The notes beneath the pieces are model-generated. The model was given only the letters and a program-made list of their open reading frames with translations. It searched no databases and was not told the origin of the DNA. Positions 1 to 11,486 of a DNA stretch of 64,000 nucleotides are shown here, piece after piece; position 1 is the stretch's first letter; every line of letters starts with the position of its first letter. The position numbers and the translations under genes are program-made. The DNA comes from Marsupella aquatica. Its lineage: Eukaryota > Marchantiophyta. The DNA lies in the NCBI GenBank assembly GCA_973895155.1, contig OZ316896.1, positions 7,564,001 through 7,628,000 on the forward strand, in the 5' to 3' direction.

Positions 1-544
1 CAAGTTAATGCGACACACAAATTGCAAAATGACTCCTTCTGACTGAGTTATACCATGCACTTGCCATACAAATAGTACATCCCATACACAAGCTCTACGA
101 ACTAAGCCGTGAGGCCAACTCTATTCAGTTCTTAGGCATGAGGAAACATGAATATACACAAGGGTCACTGTATAACTAACCGAGAGCTTCTCTTACTACT
201 TGATCCCAGCCCTGCTGGTGCAACTAAAAACTTGTTTAAAGAAGAGGCCCTGAACTCCCCGTAGCCCAGGTACTTATCCTGGTTGTGGATCCGCCTGATT
301 CCTTGCAGCGTAAGCCTAATCTACTTATCTGTAATCTACCTAACTGTAATCTACCTATGTACAGTGAGGTAGGAGCACAAGTGTCGCCCTTACTCGTGGA
401 TCCGCAATCCCACTAACCTAAGTGTCAGGGCCGTCTCCTGGTCCTGATCCTTAGTCTAAACTTGGAGATCAGCGCCCGCCCTGCCCACTCACGCCTCCTA
501 CCTCCACGTCCGCCCTCCCTAAAAGGGACGGCTCCCTTACACCG
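1..544. other. Noncoding stretch before retroelement-like ORF
   Basis: I see no supportable gene here. A short direct repeat built on TAATCTACCT with spacers occurs about three times between roughly 315 and 362. The stretch probably belongs to the same decayed retroelement as the following minus-strand coding region, but no terminal repeat can be matched within the window. Confidence 0.4.
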
Positions 545-2272
545 TCACGACCCCGGTGGCTGGTCCTCAATGGACGCCCCCAACGCTTCCTCCGCAGCCA
601 CTGCCGTTGGTCCGTCCTCTGACAGATTACCTACCCCGGACCGAGTCAACTCTTCATCGGCCTGACTGGGTCCACCCTCGGCTTCGGCCTCAGCATCGGC
701 CACGGCCTCCCCAGCATGTTCTAGTGGAGCATCTGGGACCTCGGCTTCACTACTGGTTGTCCCGGCCTCGGCCTTGCCATCCCCACTTCCTAGGACTGGT
801 GGATCCACCCCCGTGTCGATGCCGGAGGTTGGTGTTGGGTTTATCTTCTTGGTCACAATGGCTTGAGAAGCCGTATAACTCCCAGACCCAGAAGGTTTCC
901 GCTTCTTCTTCCCTATTTCGACAGCTGGTCCCTTCCCCTTGCTACCTACCTCCAGCACCGGGGCGTGTGTCTCGGCTTGTCTTTCGGCCAGTACCCCTCC
1001 TGGTAACGGAGTTCCCACAATTGGAGTTGGACCAGATGAAGCTAAGCACTTAAATACTGCGGCCTGTTTCTTCAGCCGCTCCGTTTGGTTGTCGGCCCGC
1101 CGCTGTAAGTTCTCCATCTTCTTGGTGGTTTCCTCCAACTCCTCCTGGGCTTTCTCGAGGTCCTTCCGTCCCTCTTGCAACTCCTTTCTGGCTTCTTCCA
1201 ATTCCAATTTTAAGGTAGCCCTCTCCTCCTGGGTTGCTCTTAGCTCCTTGTCGAGCTCTGCTACGACCTCAGACTCCATCTTATTCATCTTGGCATAAGT
1301 CTGGTCGAGCTGGTCATCCTTTTCCCAAGCAGCCTTGCGGATTTCTTCTACGGTGGCAAGAGGGTTGCTTCTTTTTTTGGCAAGCCGCCTGATGTCCTCC
1401 GGCCAATCTCCTCCTGGTAAATCTTTCTCCCTAGCCAGGGCTGCTTTCTCTTCCTCCCTAAGTCGCTCCTGAAATTCTTGTGCCGTCTGCTTTATGCCGT
1501 CAAAGCTCGGGGGAGCAACCTCTGGTAGGGGAGACTCGGGGCTACTCTGCTGGGTGGGGTCCCCTCGAACTACTCTTGGAAGCATGGGGATAAATAGGCC
1601 ACAGGTCCTTACTCCTAGAACATGATGATCCGACCCATAGCCGGAGTTATCATTGTTGTAGTCCTCCAACGCCTCCTCCACTGCTTGGACTCCCGGCTTC
1701 CCCCTCTGTTCCCCTGTTCCTGCCGTAAAAATGGCCTCACAGACCACGGGCTCTTTTTCCTCCTCTGGGTTCCAGGCTGTCCTCTCCCTCTGCTCTCCGC
1801 GGGAAGGAGCCTTAGGCTGCTCTGCCTCCGATTTGGGGCTTGAGGCTCCCACATACATTCGCACTCCCGGCTTGTGTTCCGGCCTCCTTCTCTCCTTGGC
1901 TCCGGTAAAGGGGTTTTCCCTCCTGAGTCGGCTTAGGCCGGCCTCTGGGGCAGTGTCCCATACCGGTGCCATTGCCGTACCATTGTCCGGTACCAGTGCC
2001 GTTGCCGTTGCTGGTGCCGTTCTCTCTTTCTCCAGCATTTTCAGCAGATTCTGCATGCCTGATTGCTGCATCGGCAAGTCTTCTTTCCTTGGCCGAAACA
2101 CCTGCTCAATCGTAGGACTGGCAGGCTGGTTGGGCTCTTCTGTTGCCGGCCGCTGATCCGGAACCTCCTCCGGTGCCCTTGCTGATAGGGGAAGTACTAG
2201 GGCAAAGATTTGACTTCTGGCATACCGGTACAATAGCGGCATGTGATAGCCAAGCCGGGACACGCTTCCCAC
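545..2272 (-). CDS. Coiled-coil retroelement-like protein, 575 codons
   Basis: A 575-codon open frame of unknown function. Its centre (about codons 325-410) is a strong coiled coil dense in Glu, Lys, Leu and Arg with heptad spacing. The flanks are low-complexity and rich in Pro, Ser, Glu and Ala. There are no catalytic motifs and no reverse transcriptase or integrase nearby. It continues the minus-strand coding trend of 2282-3531, so it may be the C-terminal half of one broken protein. The divergent plus-strand gene at 3755 has a similar plan (N-terminal folded part, Pro-rich linker, coiled coil), which suggests a gag-like or structural protein of a plant retroelement. That is inference from architecture; the open frame itself is clear. 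Confidence 0.5.
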   Translation of the reverse strand: MGSVSRLGYHMPLLYRYARSQIFALVLPLSARAPEEVPDQRPATEEPNQPASPTIEQVFRPRKEDLPMQQSGMQNLLKMLEKERTAPATATALVPDNGTAMAPVWDTAPEAGLSRLRRENPFTGAKERRRPEHKPGVRMYVGASSPKSEAEQPKAPSRGEQRERTAWNPEEEKEPVVCEAIFTAGTGEQRGKPGVQAVEEALEDYNNDNSGYGSDHHVLGVRTCGLFIPMLPRVVRGDPTQQSSPESPLPEVAPPSFDGIKQTAQEFQERLREEEKAALAREKDLPGGDWPEDIRRLAKKRSNPLATVEEIRKAAWEKDDQLDQTYAKMNKMESEVVAELDKELRATQEERATLKLELEEARKELQEGRKDLEKAQEELEETTKKMENLQRRADNQTERLKKQAAVFKCLASSGPTPIVGTPLPGGVLAERQAETHAPVLEVGSKGKGPAVEIGKKKRKPSGSGSYTASQAIVTKKINPTPTSGIDTGVDPPVLGSGDGKAEAGTTSSEAEVPDAPLEHAGEAVADAEAEAEGGPSQADEELTRSGVGNLSEDGPTAVAAEEALGASIEDQPPGS

Positions 2273-2281
2273 GCCAATCGC

Positions 2282-3531
2282 CTACTGCTCCTCCTTCAAG
2301 ATCTTCTTCAGTTGGCTGAGGAGGTACCCATTGTAATCCCGGCTTGGGTCTGGCGTTTCTGCCAGGTAGATCTGAGCCTTGCCGATCTCTGCCCTCGGCA
2401 AGTTACAATGCATGGTCACCCGCAAGAAATTGATCATCTCTCCGATGTGCGGGTTGGTGCAGGTGTTCCGGAAGAAGCCATTCTTCGTTGATCGTCCTGG
2501 GAACGACCGGAACTCCTTGTCAGGTAAGGTCTTCCTGGTATCAACCTTGGTCTTATTACCCATCAGCAAGCCAAACACCTCGGCAATCACCCGGGGAGTG
2601 AGATAGAAATCCTTCCCATACACCCTCATGGAATTGGTCTCAGGTTCCCATGATCCCATGAATTCTAATAAGTCTGAGTCCGACACCTCCAGCTTCAGCC
2701 ATGGTAATCTTACAAAGGTTTCCAAGCCGGATCCGGCCATGAAACCCTGGTACTTCTTGGTCTGCATGGCCGTAAAGCATGCATCCTCCTCCCGTGCAAA
2801 ATGTAATTGCACTTCCTCTGGTAGGGTCGCCGCCAGCCTTTCCAGGTGTCATCCTTTGTTGGAATGGCATTGATGGGATCAACCTCCTCCTCTTTGGCTT
2901 CTCCCTGCCTCCTGCTCTGTTGTTCTGCTGGCTTCCTTGGTGTCGCCGACCTCGTTCTTTTTGCCGGGGTGGCCTCTTCGTTGTTGTTTCCTTTCCTCTT
3001 CATCTCGGCTGCCGTGGATATTTCTCCTAGCACAGTTGCCTTTGTCCACCCCTCCGTGCTACCCTTCAACTCCCAGTGCATGTCGTTGCAGCGGTGGATG
3101 GCTTTCCGAATGCCAATGATTCTGTCTTCGCAAAACATAAGGTCATCAAGCTGATTGGCAGTAGGAGTCCACAAGAACTCGGCCTTGATGAGTTCTCCTC
3201 CTAAGAAGGCAGACTTCTGTAGCTCCTACAGTCGAGCAAGCTCCTACTGTTCTCGAGCTGCTCTCTCTGATTCTTCATCCTTGTAAGTCCCAATGTACTC
3301 AGTTGCCCGTTCGAACAGGCATCCCCAAAAATGTGCCGCTTGATTGATGTTGCTCATACCCTCCTTGACTCGATTGTTGGTATCTGTTCCCACCCAGAGT
3401 GCTTGCCTAAGCAGCTGACAGTATTTGGCCTCTCGTAGTCGTCTGCCCAGTTCGTGCTTGCAAATGAGCCACCATTCCTCATGAGCGGTCCTTACCCCTC
3501 TCCTCCTCCGGTCTCCCCTTCCGTTGGTCAC
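2282..3531 (-). pseudogene. Broken N-terminal part of retroelement-like protein
   Basis: Three overlapping minus-strand open pieces (3244-3531, 2710-3174 and 2282-2812) appear to be one former coding region interrupted by a stop near 3.2 kb and a frame change near 2.8 kb. The last piece reads as a compact globular domain with aromatic and basic residues and then ends with a stop just before the 575-codon coiled-coil frame. The middle piece has a Lys/Arg-rich low-complexity linker. I do not recognise a named enzyme domain. Its style resembles the plant retrotransposon-derived proteins usually annotated as putative plant transposon protein. The interruptions suggest it is dead. Confidence 0.4.
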
Positions 3532-3754
3532 CCCTAGCCGCCGACGCTTAGCATGCCTTAACCCTAATCTTGTTCTCCCCCCGGCGTCCTTACTTCCGGC
3601 CTCGGCCCGGGTTCCATAGTCACCCTTAATTGTTTATATTTTCCTTGTCTTGTTACTATACTAAGGTGTTTCCAGGGTACACTCCTGCTTTTACCATGTA
3701 AACCGGCCTAGTGATTCCTGGCTAGGCATCACACACTTCAAACCCGAAGGTAAG

Positions 3755-4894
3755 ATGGACAATGGATACAAGCAGGGGTCGTGCAGCAACTTAATCTGCA
3801 TGGAGCGGCTTAACTTCATACGGACTACCCTACACATGATTGAGCCACGATCCAAGATTTCCCTCTGCACGATCGTGCAGGTGGAACAGTACAAACGGCG
3901 GAACTGGGCCCAATTCTTTTACCAAAGGTTCTTGGGAGAGCTTAAGCGGGCTCAGGGAGGTATGGCTATCGGGGGGAAGACTTACTTGGGAAGTCATATC
4001 GCCATCATCCTCACCTGGTACAAGGCACGGCGGGAGGCCAGGGGAAAGAATATGGCCACCTCACCTCAGCCCCCAGTACAACCACCTCCAATCCCTCCAC
4101 CACCTGAAGAAACCTTCCCCTCCCCAGCGCAGACTACGGAGGAGCTCGTTGCCCCGCCCGAGGAACCACCGGTACCCGAGAGGATGGAGGACTACCAAGT
4201 AGCCCCAGGGACCATGGCCTACGACCTGGTCCAGAAGTTTAGTCAGACTCTATCAGGGGAGCTGACGACGTACATCGGACAACAAGTCTCGGCGTACTTT
4301 CAACCAGCCTTCTTCATGTTAGAGCACCAACCACGGATCGTAAGCCAGTTGGAAGAAGAACTCATGGCGAAGGGGAATGAGATCGGGCGCCTCCAAATGC
4401 TGGTAGAACACCTCGAGGAGGAGGCCACTACCCGCCATGAGGAGTTCGTCCGCACCTTCGAGCAGCGGGATGGACTAACCCAGGAGTTAAGTAGGGCGCA
4501 AGCGGATCTCAAGAAGCTGGATGACATCGTGCTTCAGTTGCGCTCGGAATCCTTGGCTCGGGTTACCAACCTGACCGACCTCAACAACCAATTCCTAAAA
4601 GCAGCTCTGCAAGTAGCTAGTCTCTCCGCCAAACGGGATAAATTGCTGACGCAGGACCAGACCCATCACGACTCCATTAACCAGCTCAACCTGGAGATAG
4701 CACGGCTCCAGACAGAGGCCGATGAAGCTGCAAACGAGGCTGAGGAGGCGGTGCGGGACAACAAGGCCTTACAAGACCGCATTACCCTGCTCGTCCTCCA
4801 GCGGGGAAGACCTGGGCCGACCTCTGATCAAGGCTGCTCGAGGTCTCACCCCGACAGAGGGACAAACCCTGGTCCGACCACGGCTCGCACGTAA
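3755..4894 (+). CDS. Coiled-coil retroelement-like protein, 379 codons
   Basis: An open frame of 379 codons, divergent from the minus-strand retroelement frames. Roughly the first 100 residues look globular and basic, with several Trp, Tyr and Arg. A proline-rich linker follows (about 100-150), then a long coiled coil (about 190-350) rich in Glu, Gln, Leu and Arg. There is no zinc knuckle, protease, reverse transcriptase or integrase. The plan parallels the minus-strand protein next door, so the two may derive from related elements inserted head to head. Function unknown; a gag-like role is inferred. The true start could lie downstream of the first ATG. Confidence 0.45.
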   Translation: MDNGYKQGSCSNLICMERLNFIRTTLHMIEPRSKISLCTIVQVEQYKRRNWAQFFYQRFLGELKRAQGGMAIGGKTYLGSHIAIILTWYKARREARGKNMATSPQPPVQPPPIPPPPEETFPSPAQTTEELVAPPEEPPVPERMEDYQVAPGTMAYDLVQKFSQTLSGELTTYIGQQVSAYFQPAFFMLEHQPRIVSQLEEELMAKGNEIGRLQMLVEHLEEEATTRHEEFVRTFEQRDGLTQELSRAQADLKKLDDIVLQLRSESLARVTNLTDLNNQFLKAALQVASLSAKRDKLLTQDQTHHDSINQLNLEIARLQTEADEAANEAEEAVRDNKALQDRITLLVLQRGRPGPTSDQGCSRSHPDRGTNPGPTTART

Positions 4895-6774
4895 GGGGTG
4901 GTTAGCGAAGGGAGGAAGCAGGCGCCGCGCAAGGCGGTTGAGTCAGCGGCATCTTTTGGTTAGGCGTAACGACAGAATAGCTATCATTAGGCACCGATTA
5001 GTGGCACAGTAGGAAGAATTAGGACCGGATCAATTAGGATCAGCCAACATAGGATAGAGTCCATCAACGGACTAGATTTTGGTCAGTAGACTTAGCTGCT
5101 ACCATTCCGGTCAGTGCCCTTGTCATCAATGGTCAACCGGTCAAAGGAGTGCGGCCGGCTAGTCAGAGGGTAGTTAGTCAGTAGGCATTACCCCCGAAAG
5201 GTAGTATCTTCTGGTTCCTTTCCGCAACCGTAGTATTTAGGCTCTTCCTTCCGCTCTGGGAGGGGGAGGAGGTGTAGTTATCTCAGCGTAAGGAAAGGCG
5301 AGGCACGGGGAGTCCCGGCCTGAGTAGGGTCAGAGCGCACCAAGGAGTGAGAGCCAGAGTTGAGCTTGCTGGGCAAGTGCAGGGCAGGGCCTTGTAGAGA
5401 CTGGGCATCGACTACCATTGGGCCTGCTGACCCCCTTAGAAGTCGAGTCAACTATGTAAACTGATTCTTCGTTGAGTAAATGTAGTCTTTTCCCTCTAAT
5501 GTTTCTGCGAGTAACTGGGGTTGTGTGTATGCTTTGTCTGGGCAAAGGCGCCATTTCAAGGGACGTACCGGGTGCGGACTAATGGTAGGGATTGCCACCC
5601 ATTGCATGTCACAAGGTCCTGTTGCGTCGAAAGCCCCAAGCCGGGAGTTAGTCCGAGTCACTAACTGTGGGAATATTCCAGCGGTGGAAAACAAATATAC
5701 CTATGACTAGTACGAGTTGTGTGAGTGTTATACCAGTAAGTATAACACCATGACATTGACCCTACACTAGGCACTCCTGCTAGGAGCCACATATCTTGGA
5801 TTTGATTGAGGCTGGATGGAACACAAACTTGAGATAGAGCTTTTTGATGGTTTCACGTGGACTTAACAATTTTCAGAGTGCTAAAACATGTGGACTATTT
5901 ATATGCAGTTTGATGAACTCCTCATGTATACACACTCTACGATACTGCATTGCCGATTAAGGCAATTAATTTTGAGAAATCAACTTTACATATCTTTTCC
6001 AGGGTAGGATTCCGATTTTCATGCATGTGCTTTGAGTGTGACTCGGGTCATTGTTGATGTCTAAACTTCACTTGTAAATTTGTCACTGGTGTCACAAACG
6101 TTACTTATTCCAAACCTGTCTGCTCACATTCCTAATAGGCAAACAAATACTGGAAATGATGAAGGCACAAAGATTTATGTTCATAGTATCATTCTGATGA
6201 CACTGTACGTGATGCTCTATTTGTATGCAAGAAGGAGAAGGTGCCTCACTACAGTGGATTTGAGAAACTGGGCTCTGTGGGTTTGAGCAATTGGACTGTG
6301 GTTGGCATCGGTTGTACAACTGTGACGGTAGGCCCAATTTTGTATGCATGTCACACTGATTCAGTTTGAAAATCATAGTTTGAATACAATTTCAATCAAG
6401 CTAGCATGGCACAATTGCCACAAAATACGTTAGGTGTGGGTAGAACTCCAAAGTTGCCGCTCTTCCATCCAACTAGAGTACAACATCGTGATGATGCTTT
6501 GCGGGTTTGAGAACAGAAGCCCTGCCACAAGAGTGGGTGTCACGCGATTGACATGGGTCTTAACACCAAAAACGTCACTATGGGTGCCAAAACCATCTCC
6601 TTGTACCCGAGGATCACGAAGGGATGTTGTGAAGGCCGGTAAACACCAATTTATGCCCTTAACACCAGACTATCATAGCAAGACTCTATCACACATCACC
6701 CCAGCTCAATCCCAAGGAACCAAGGTTGGGGATCAGTTCTGCGCTCATGATAGTTCTGGTGAGAAGGGGTCTTC
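4895..6774. repeat. Noncoding retroelement-like DNA, related in inverted orientation to 25.1-25.8 kb
   Basis: No supportable gene. The minus strand of about 5260-5707 is colinear and roughly three-quarters similar by eye to the plus strand of 25088-25820. Shared blocks include the GTCATAGGTAT region, the CCGCTGGAAT region, the CCCGGCTT region and the GGCCGGGACTCCCC region. Both are probably diverged copies of one repeat. An 8-bp perfect hairpin with a 6-bp loop, TGTTATAC/GTATAACA, lies at about 5727-5748. From about 6430 the DNA is rich in GTGACT-like words. Confidence 0.45.
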
Positions 6775-6777
6775 ATA

Positions 6778-6807
6778 CACTAGAAGAATCCGAGGTGAAC
6801 TGAGACC
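6778..6807 (+). repeat. CACTA-1 left terminal inverted repeat
   Basis: Begins with the diagnostic CACTA. It aligns to the reverse complement of 24993-25022, with 14 of the first 17 positions and most of the last 9 shared. It is preceded by the ATA duplication. Confidence 0.88.
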
Positions 6808-7630
6808 GCAATATATGACTCATTTTGGCTCATGTGACTTCATTGTGACTCAACGTGACTTGACCCACGCTGTGACCCTTGGAGTTGCAAAAGTTGAGAC
6901 CAAAAAATGGAAGTCACTATTGATACTGGGCTTTGCAACTTGCTTGATACCCATTTGTGACTGATCTGTGACTTTATTGTGGAGTCAACTTGTTTCGACG
7001 TGACTGCAATATGACTTCAGCGAGTCACATCGTAAGTCACATACATGACTTACCCGCATTCAACAACGACTAGCGTGTGACTATTTAGTGTCACAGGAGA
7101 GACCAATGGAGACCCTGGCCCGCGTCACACAACAGAACCATTTGGGACTCTATATACTCATGTTTATAACTAATAAGGTTCACATGCAAGTTATAACCAT
7201 GACTAATGAACACAGAGGGACCGTTCATAAGGAGAGAGAGCACTCGACATTACAATACATAGAAACCTGATGTTCTAACTTTAGAAATATAACACATTGA
7301 ATACAAGAAATGAACATAGCATGAATGACATCCACATGAAACAAAGCATCATATAAGCAGATCCTACATAAAACATTCATAAGAATTAAACACAATCACA
7401 ATCTTGCTAAAAAATGAAGATCATTTGAATTCCAATGGAATAGTTTACAATGTGATCAATGTAATTTAGACAAAACAGGAACTCATAATTGATGACTGTA
7501 GGATGAGATAACTGAAAGCACATGCATGATACTATGAATCTCCAAGAGGACATGATTCTTGTACTGCTTCTTGACATCTAAAATCTACATAACATGACTC
7601 ACACTACAAACAAATAATGGCATGACATTG
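6808..7630. repeat. CACTA-1 subterminal region (3' side)
   Basis: No gene. Many copies of GTGACT/TGACTT-like words occur in both orientations between about 6815 and 7085. This is the usual arrangement of transposase (TnpA) binding sites inside CACTA ends. The rest, to 7630, is AT-rich with no recognised structure and probably holds the 3' UTR of the TnpA-like gene. Confidence 0.6.
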
Positions 7631-10600
7631 TTATGGATCCTCTATGAACTTGCTTGGCCATAATACCAAAGAACCTGCAGCATCTCCAAGTGTCTTTTGA
7701 GGAGGATCATCATTTGTGTTTGGAATGGGAAGGACAGCTTTAGGTTTCACTAGTAATGTGACTAACACTACTGAATAACCTGGGGGAATCCTCTTGCCAT
7801 GGAACGTTGTGGAACCAACCTGCACTCTGGCAAATCCTACTCGTGTTCCACTCTCATCAACAGCTAACAAGCCACTTTGTCCCTCAGCATTAGGTGCTTT
7901 CCCCACTTCCACCTTAGATCTTTCTGCCAGCACTGTTCTTGGAGGTTTGTATGAAACCTTTGACGTGGCTCTGCTCCCACCAGCAGACTTGCTTCATGTG
8001 CGCATGCTTCCTCTCTTCACAGTAGTGAAGCTAGGCTCAGTAGGTTCCTCTGTTAGGACTGTCACAGTAGCAGGTTCATCACCTGGGAGTGTCATACCAA
8101 CTAACTCTTTGGTTGGATTTATCTCAACAAGAGGCACACCTGTCATTGAGAATGATACATTCTGCAAATCATTTATCTCTACAATGGAGTCAAGATCTAC
8201 ATAGCATGAATCTGGCTCAATGGTATCATTGTCATGCTTGCTGATATCCTCATTTGCCCCAACATTGATATCATCCACTTCCTTGCCAATGTCATCCTCA
8301 TCCAAACATGGTTGACTGCCCTCTGTCAAACAAGTTGCTTGTACAGACTGCAACTTTGTTGCCTCTAAATTACAGCGAGTATTTGCCAGGTTCTCATACT
8401 TCTTCTCTGTAGCACCTGTCTTATTCTCTATGGACACAACAACCACAATATATGTTACTAAAAATAACACATTCAACAAACAATGTCAATTCAAACTATA
8501 CATTTAATAATCATATCCCACACAGTTGTAAAGGCCTTACCTTCAAGCCTACATGTCGTTGGCATGCCAGAAGAGTGCATCGACTTTGCCACCTCAAGTG
8601 GTGATGGTGGAACTCCTGCAGAATTGGAATCAATTTTATCTCTCACCGACACAACAGCTTCCATTAATGTCTTGAAGTTCACATGGAACAAGTCAGTCAA
8701 TGAATTCAAACGTTCATTGATCTCTGGAAGACATGTTTCGACAGCTTTCAAACGACCACTTATCTCTGTAAGTGAAGATCCACCTCCCTACATGACACAG
8801 GGGTATAGGTTCAATCACTCCATATGAAATGTTGGGCAATATATGCACAATCAATGTTATATACAGTGTACACCTGAAATTCAACGCAGGTCATTCAATT
8901 ACCAATCAGAACTCATATAACTTACATGCTTGGAGGATTCAGATGCACCCTCTTGAGCCCGGGTGTTCACAATTTCAGCCCTCAACTCTTCTTTTGAAGG
9001 GCTTTGCCCCAATTGGGCTTTCTGCACATGCATGGCAAACACAAGTTATCGATCAATATTCAGGGAACGTACACTAAAAAACAAAGTTTACATGTATGGG
9101 TTTACACTAAAAAATAGTACATAGTGTAGCATAAATTACATAGCTAGGCCATTCATTCTTACCAAACGTTTAGCTGTCGGTGCAGTGCCGGTCCTTCCTG
9201 TCAGATTAGGGTTCTGAACACTCAACCTGGCCTCGGTCATCTGTGAACTCTTCTTTTTTGAAGCATCTGTTACAAAATAAGCTACTAACCTTGCCCACAC
9301 TTTATCATCACAACTGGCTGGTGGAGGCATATCTGGCTTCTCCCCACCTTCCTTCCAAGCCTTATGCATTCTCCACCTCTCTTGCTTGATAATTTTACCT
9401 GCTGTACTCTCTAGGCAACCTATGTCCACGCCATCATCACTGCCCACATAATTCCATTTGGCAGCAACATTTTCACATACAGTCTTCCAATCTTTTGGAT
9501 GTTGTTTTTTAAAATTAATAACACTCACATCTAACCAACGCAATACTTCAGCTTTCAAATCAGCATGCCATCGGTTCTTGCGAGGACACTCCACCCATTG
9601 TCTCTCATTCAACTTTACGTTCCCTTTCTTTGTCACCTCCCCTCGTGCACTGCTCTCGGTAGTACTGGGCGTTGTATTGGCCACCCCTTCATTCACCCTA
9701 CCTGGGGTTCTGAAGCCACCTGGGAAAATACAATGCCATTCATGCTTGAGAACTACATATAGCAGAATGGATGACGGCAACATTCAATGCTTCACTTCAA
9801 GAAAAATTCTTCAAACATACATACCTGTAGCTCTGCCTGTAGATGCCTGTGCAGGGACTGCACTCTGAAATTGTTGCGACCCTGGACCACCTGTCCAGCC
9901 TAGTATAGGGGCCGGATGATGTCACTTTCTAGGTATGTGTGTGCAAACATATGTACTGAAAACTAAGTACAAACTGTAGGAAAACAACTGAACATTCACC
10001 GACATACCTGTCCCCCTTCCGTGCTGCATCTGCATAGGGGCATTAGTGAATACTTGAGTCGATGGTTCGACTGTCCAACCTGCACACATACATTTTCTAT
10101 CATTATACATGTGCAGAGTCCCCCCCACGTGAATGGACTCCACATATAATGAGTTCTTCCATTGCTGACAAGATCAGACATTACCTGCTCCTCTTCCAGC
10201 GTTTGTAGGTACTGAATTTTTATATCCCTGCCAATTACCTTCACCACCTTCCCAACCTTGTTCATTCCACGACCCACCACCATCCTCCCAACCTGGTTCA
10301 ACCCATGTCTGTCCTTGTGGACATTGGAACTGATCATTACTAGCATTTGCCCAATCAGGTTGGGCAGAATCTGCATGCAATGGCAGGTGGACAGAATTTC
10401 ATGTTGTCTGAATCCAATACATCCCAAACAATGTCAAAAATTGATATGCAGTCTGAAATTCAGGAGTGCCATGCCTTCACAAAGAACTGGCATATAGATA
10501 TATACTCACATCCCCATGGTTGAGGTGGACGTCCATACCCACGAGATTGTGGGTTTGGACCTGCTCTGCCTCTACCACGGGCATAACCTAGAGCTTGCCC

Positions 10601-11414
10601 CCTGCCATAGTATTGGGCACCAGCCTGGGATCTACCACTACTACCACCTCGCCAACCTTGATCAGAGGTCAGCCCCCCTGCTGGTATGGTGCATGCACAG
10701 GCTTCGAAGGCAAAACAGAACTGGCAGGACGCTGCATCACATCACCAACTACAATGTCAGGAACTAAGCAAGGTACATATGTGTAGTACTGAACATATGA
10801 AACCTCTAAACAAGAGTTTTTAACTCAAAACCTTGTTGGGAAAACTACTTACATGTTTCTTTTGGGGCTGCTCTGCAATGTATTCATCTTCATAACCCCC
10901 ATCCTCATCCATTTCCTCTGGAAAATACTCATCATCTACATCTTCTTGTCTAGTGTCTGCACCCACCTGTGCAGCATCAATGTCATCTCCACATTCTGCC
11001 ATTGTAGGTACGACCTTCTTGCTCAACCTGTCACTCCGACGCACAGGCCCAGAGATAGTGCTGGTCACCCTTCTTGCGTACTCCTTTTGTTTCTTTGAAA
11101 ATGCTGTGGCTCTGCGACATTCCAATATGAGAATACAATCACAATTTCAGTGCCACATTGAACTATTCATGTCACACAAACTCAGCGGAGGGGTGTAGTT
11201 GAGAATCGTTCCCTTACAATTCAGCCACATCCTTTTCCAGATCCAGTTCTGCGATTTTGGCTTTCACGTATGCTCGTTGTTCCATAGCTTTCCTTTCATA
11301 CTCACACATCTCTGTGTCACTCTGTTCCATCCTACTGGACCACAAAAACATGTCATCTATGGTCACCCCGTATAACACAATGCAACCACAATCACCAGGC
11401 ATCCATCCATACAT
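7631..11414 (-). CDS. CACTA-1 TnpA-like protein gene (multi-exon)
   Basis: Second gene of CACTA-1, starting about 70 bp after the transposase stop; a start at 11330 is plausible. Exons in order: a short helical exon (to about 11213); an acidic exon (11114-10853); GW/GRG-rich exons (about 10765-9835); a trihelix-like exon (9783-9136) with the Trp-rich DNA-binding look of plant Ptta/En/Spm TnpA proteins; a short coiled coil (about 8751-8560); an acidic stretch (8479-7994); and a C-terminal DUF8039-like domain (7933-7631) ending in a conserved GSLVLWP-like strand. Introns show GT-AG ends. A TGA at 7994-7996 interrupts an otherwise continuous frame into the C-terminal domain. CACTA-2 has a homologous gene in the same place (31356-34253). 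The role is inferred: binding subterminal repeats and assisting the transposase. Confidence 0.65.
9835..10690 (-). other. GW/WG- and GRG-rich modular exons in the CACTA-1 TnpA-like gene
   Basis: At least four successive minus-strand exons are separated by phase-1 introns. Codons split over the junctions give Gly-Trp at two exon starts (after about 10083 and about 9905), and the fourth (from about 9724) starts Gly-Gly. The exon at 10185-10380 has two Gly-Trp pairs and four Trp at spacings of about 6-9 residues. The upstream exon (10505-10670) has Gly-Trp, Pro-Trp-Gly and several Arg-Gly repeats. Exon ends read Gly-Arg-Gly/Ala-Thr/Ala-Gly, so the exons look like duplicated modules. A run of six C at about 10673 changes the frame upstream. 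The CACTA-2 counterpart is Gly-rich but lacks GW pairs. Confidence 0.55.
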
Positions 11415-11486
11415 CTGTGTTGCTTCAGAATTACTTTATTACACATCCTTCCCCTCACTAATGTCCATGCAAACAATTCACATTAC

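Noticed and set aside
5727-5748. TGTTATAC/GTATAACA hairpin as an LTR junction
   Set aside because: TG...CA ends would fit an LTR, but no second copy of either end was found in the window.
6434-6964. 176-codon frame spanning the left end of CACTA-1
   Set aside because: It crosses the TIR and is built from GTGACT-like repeats, so it cannot be an ancestral gene.
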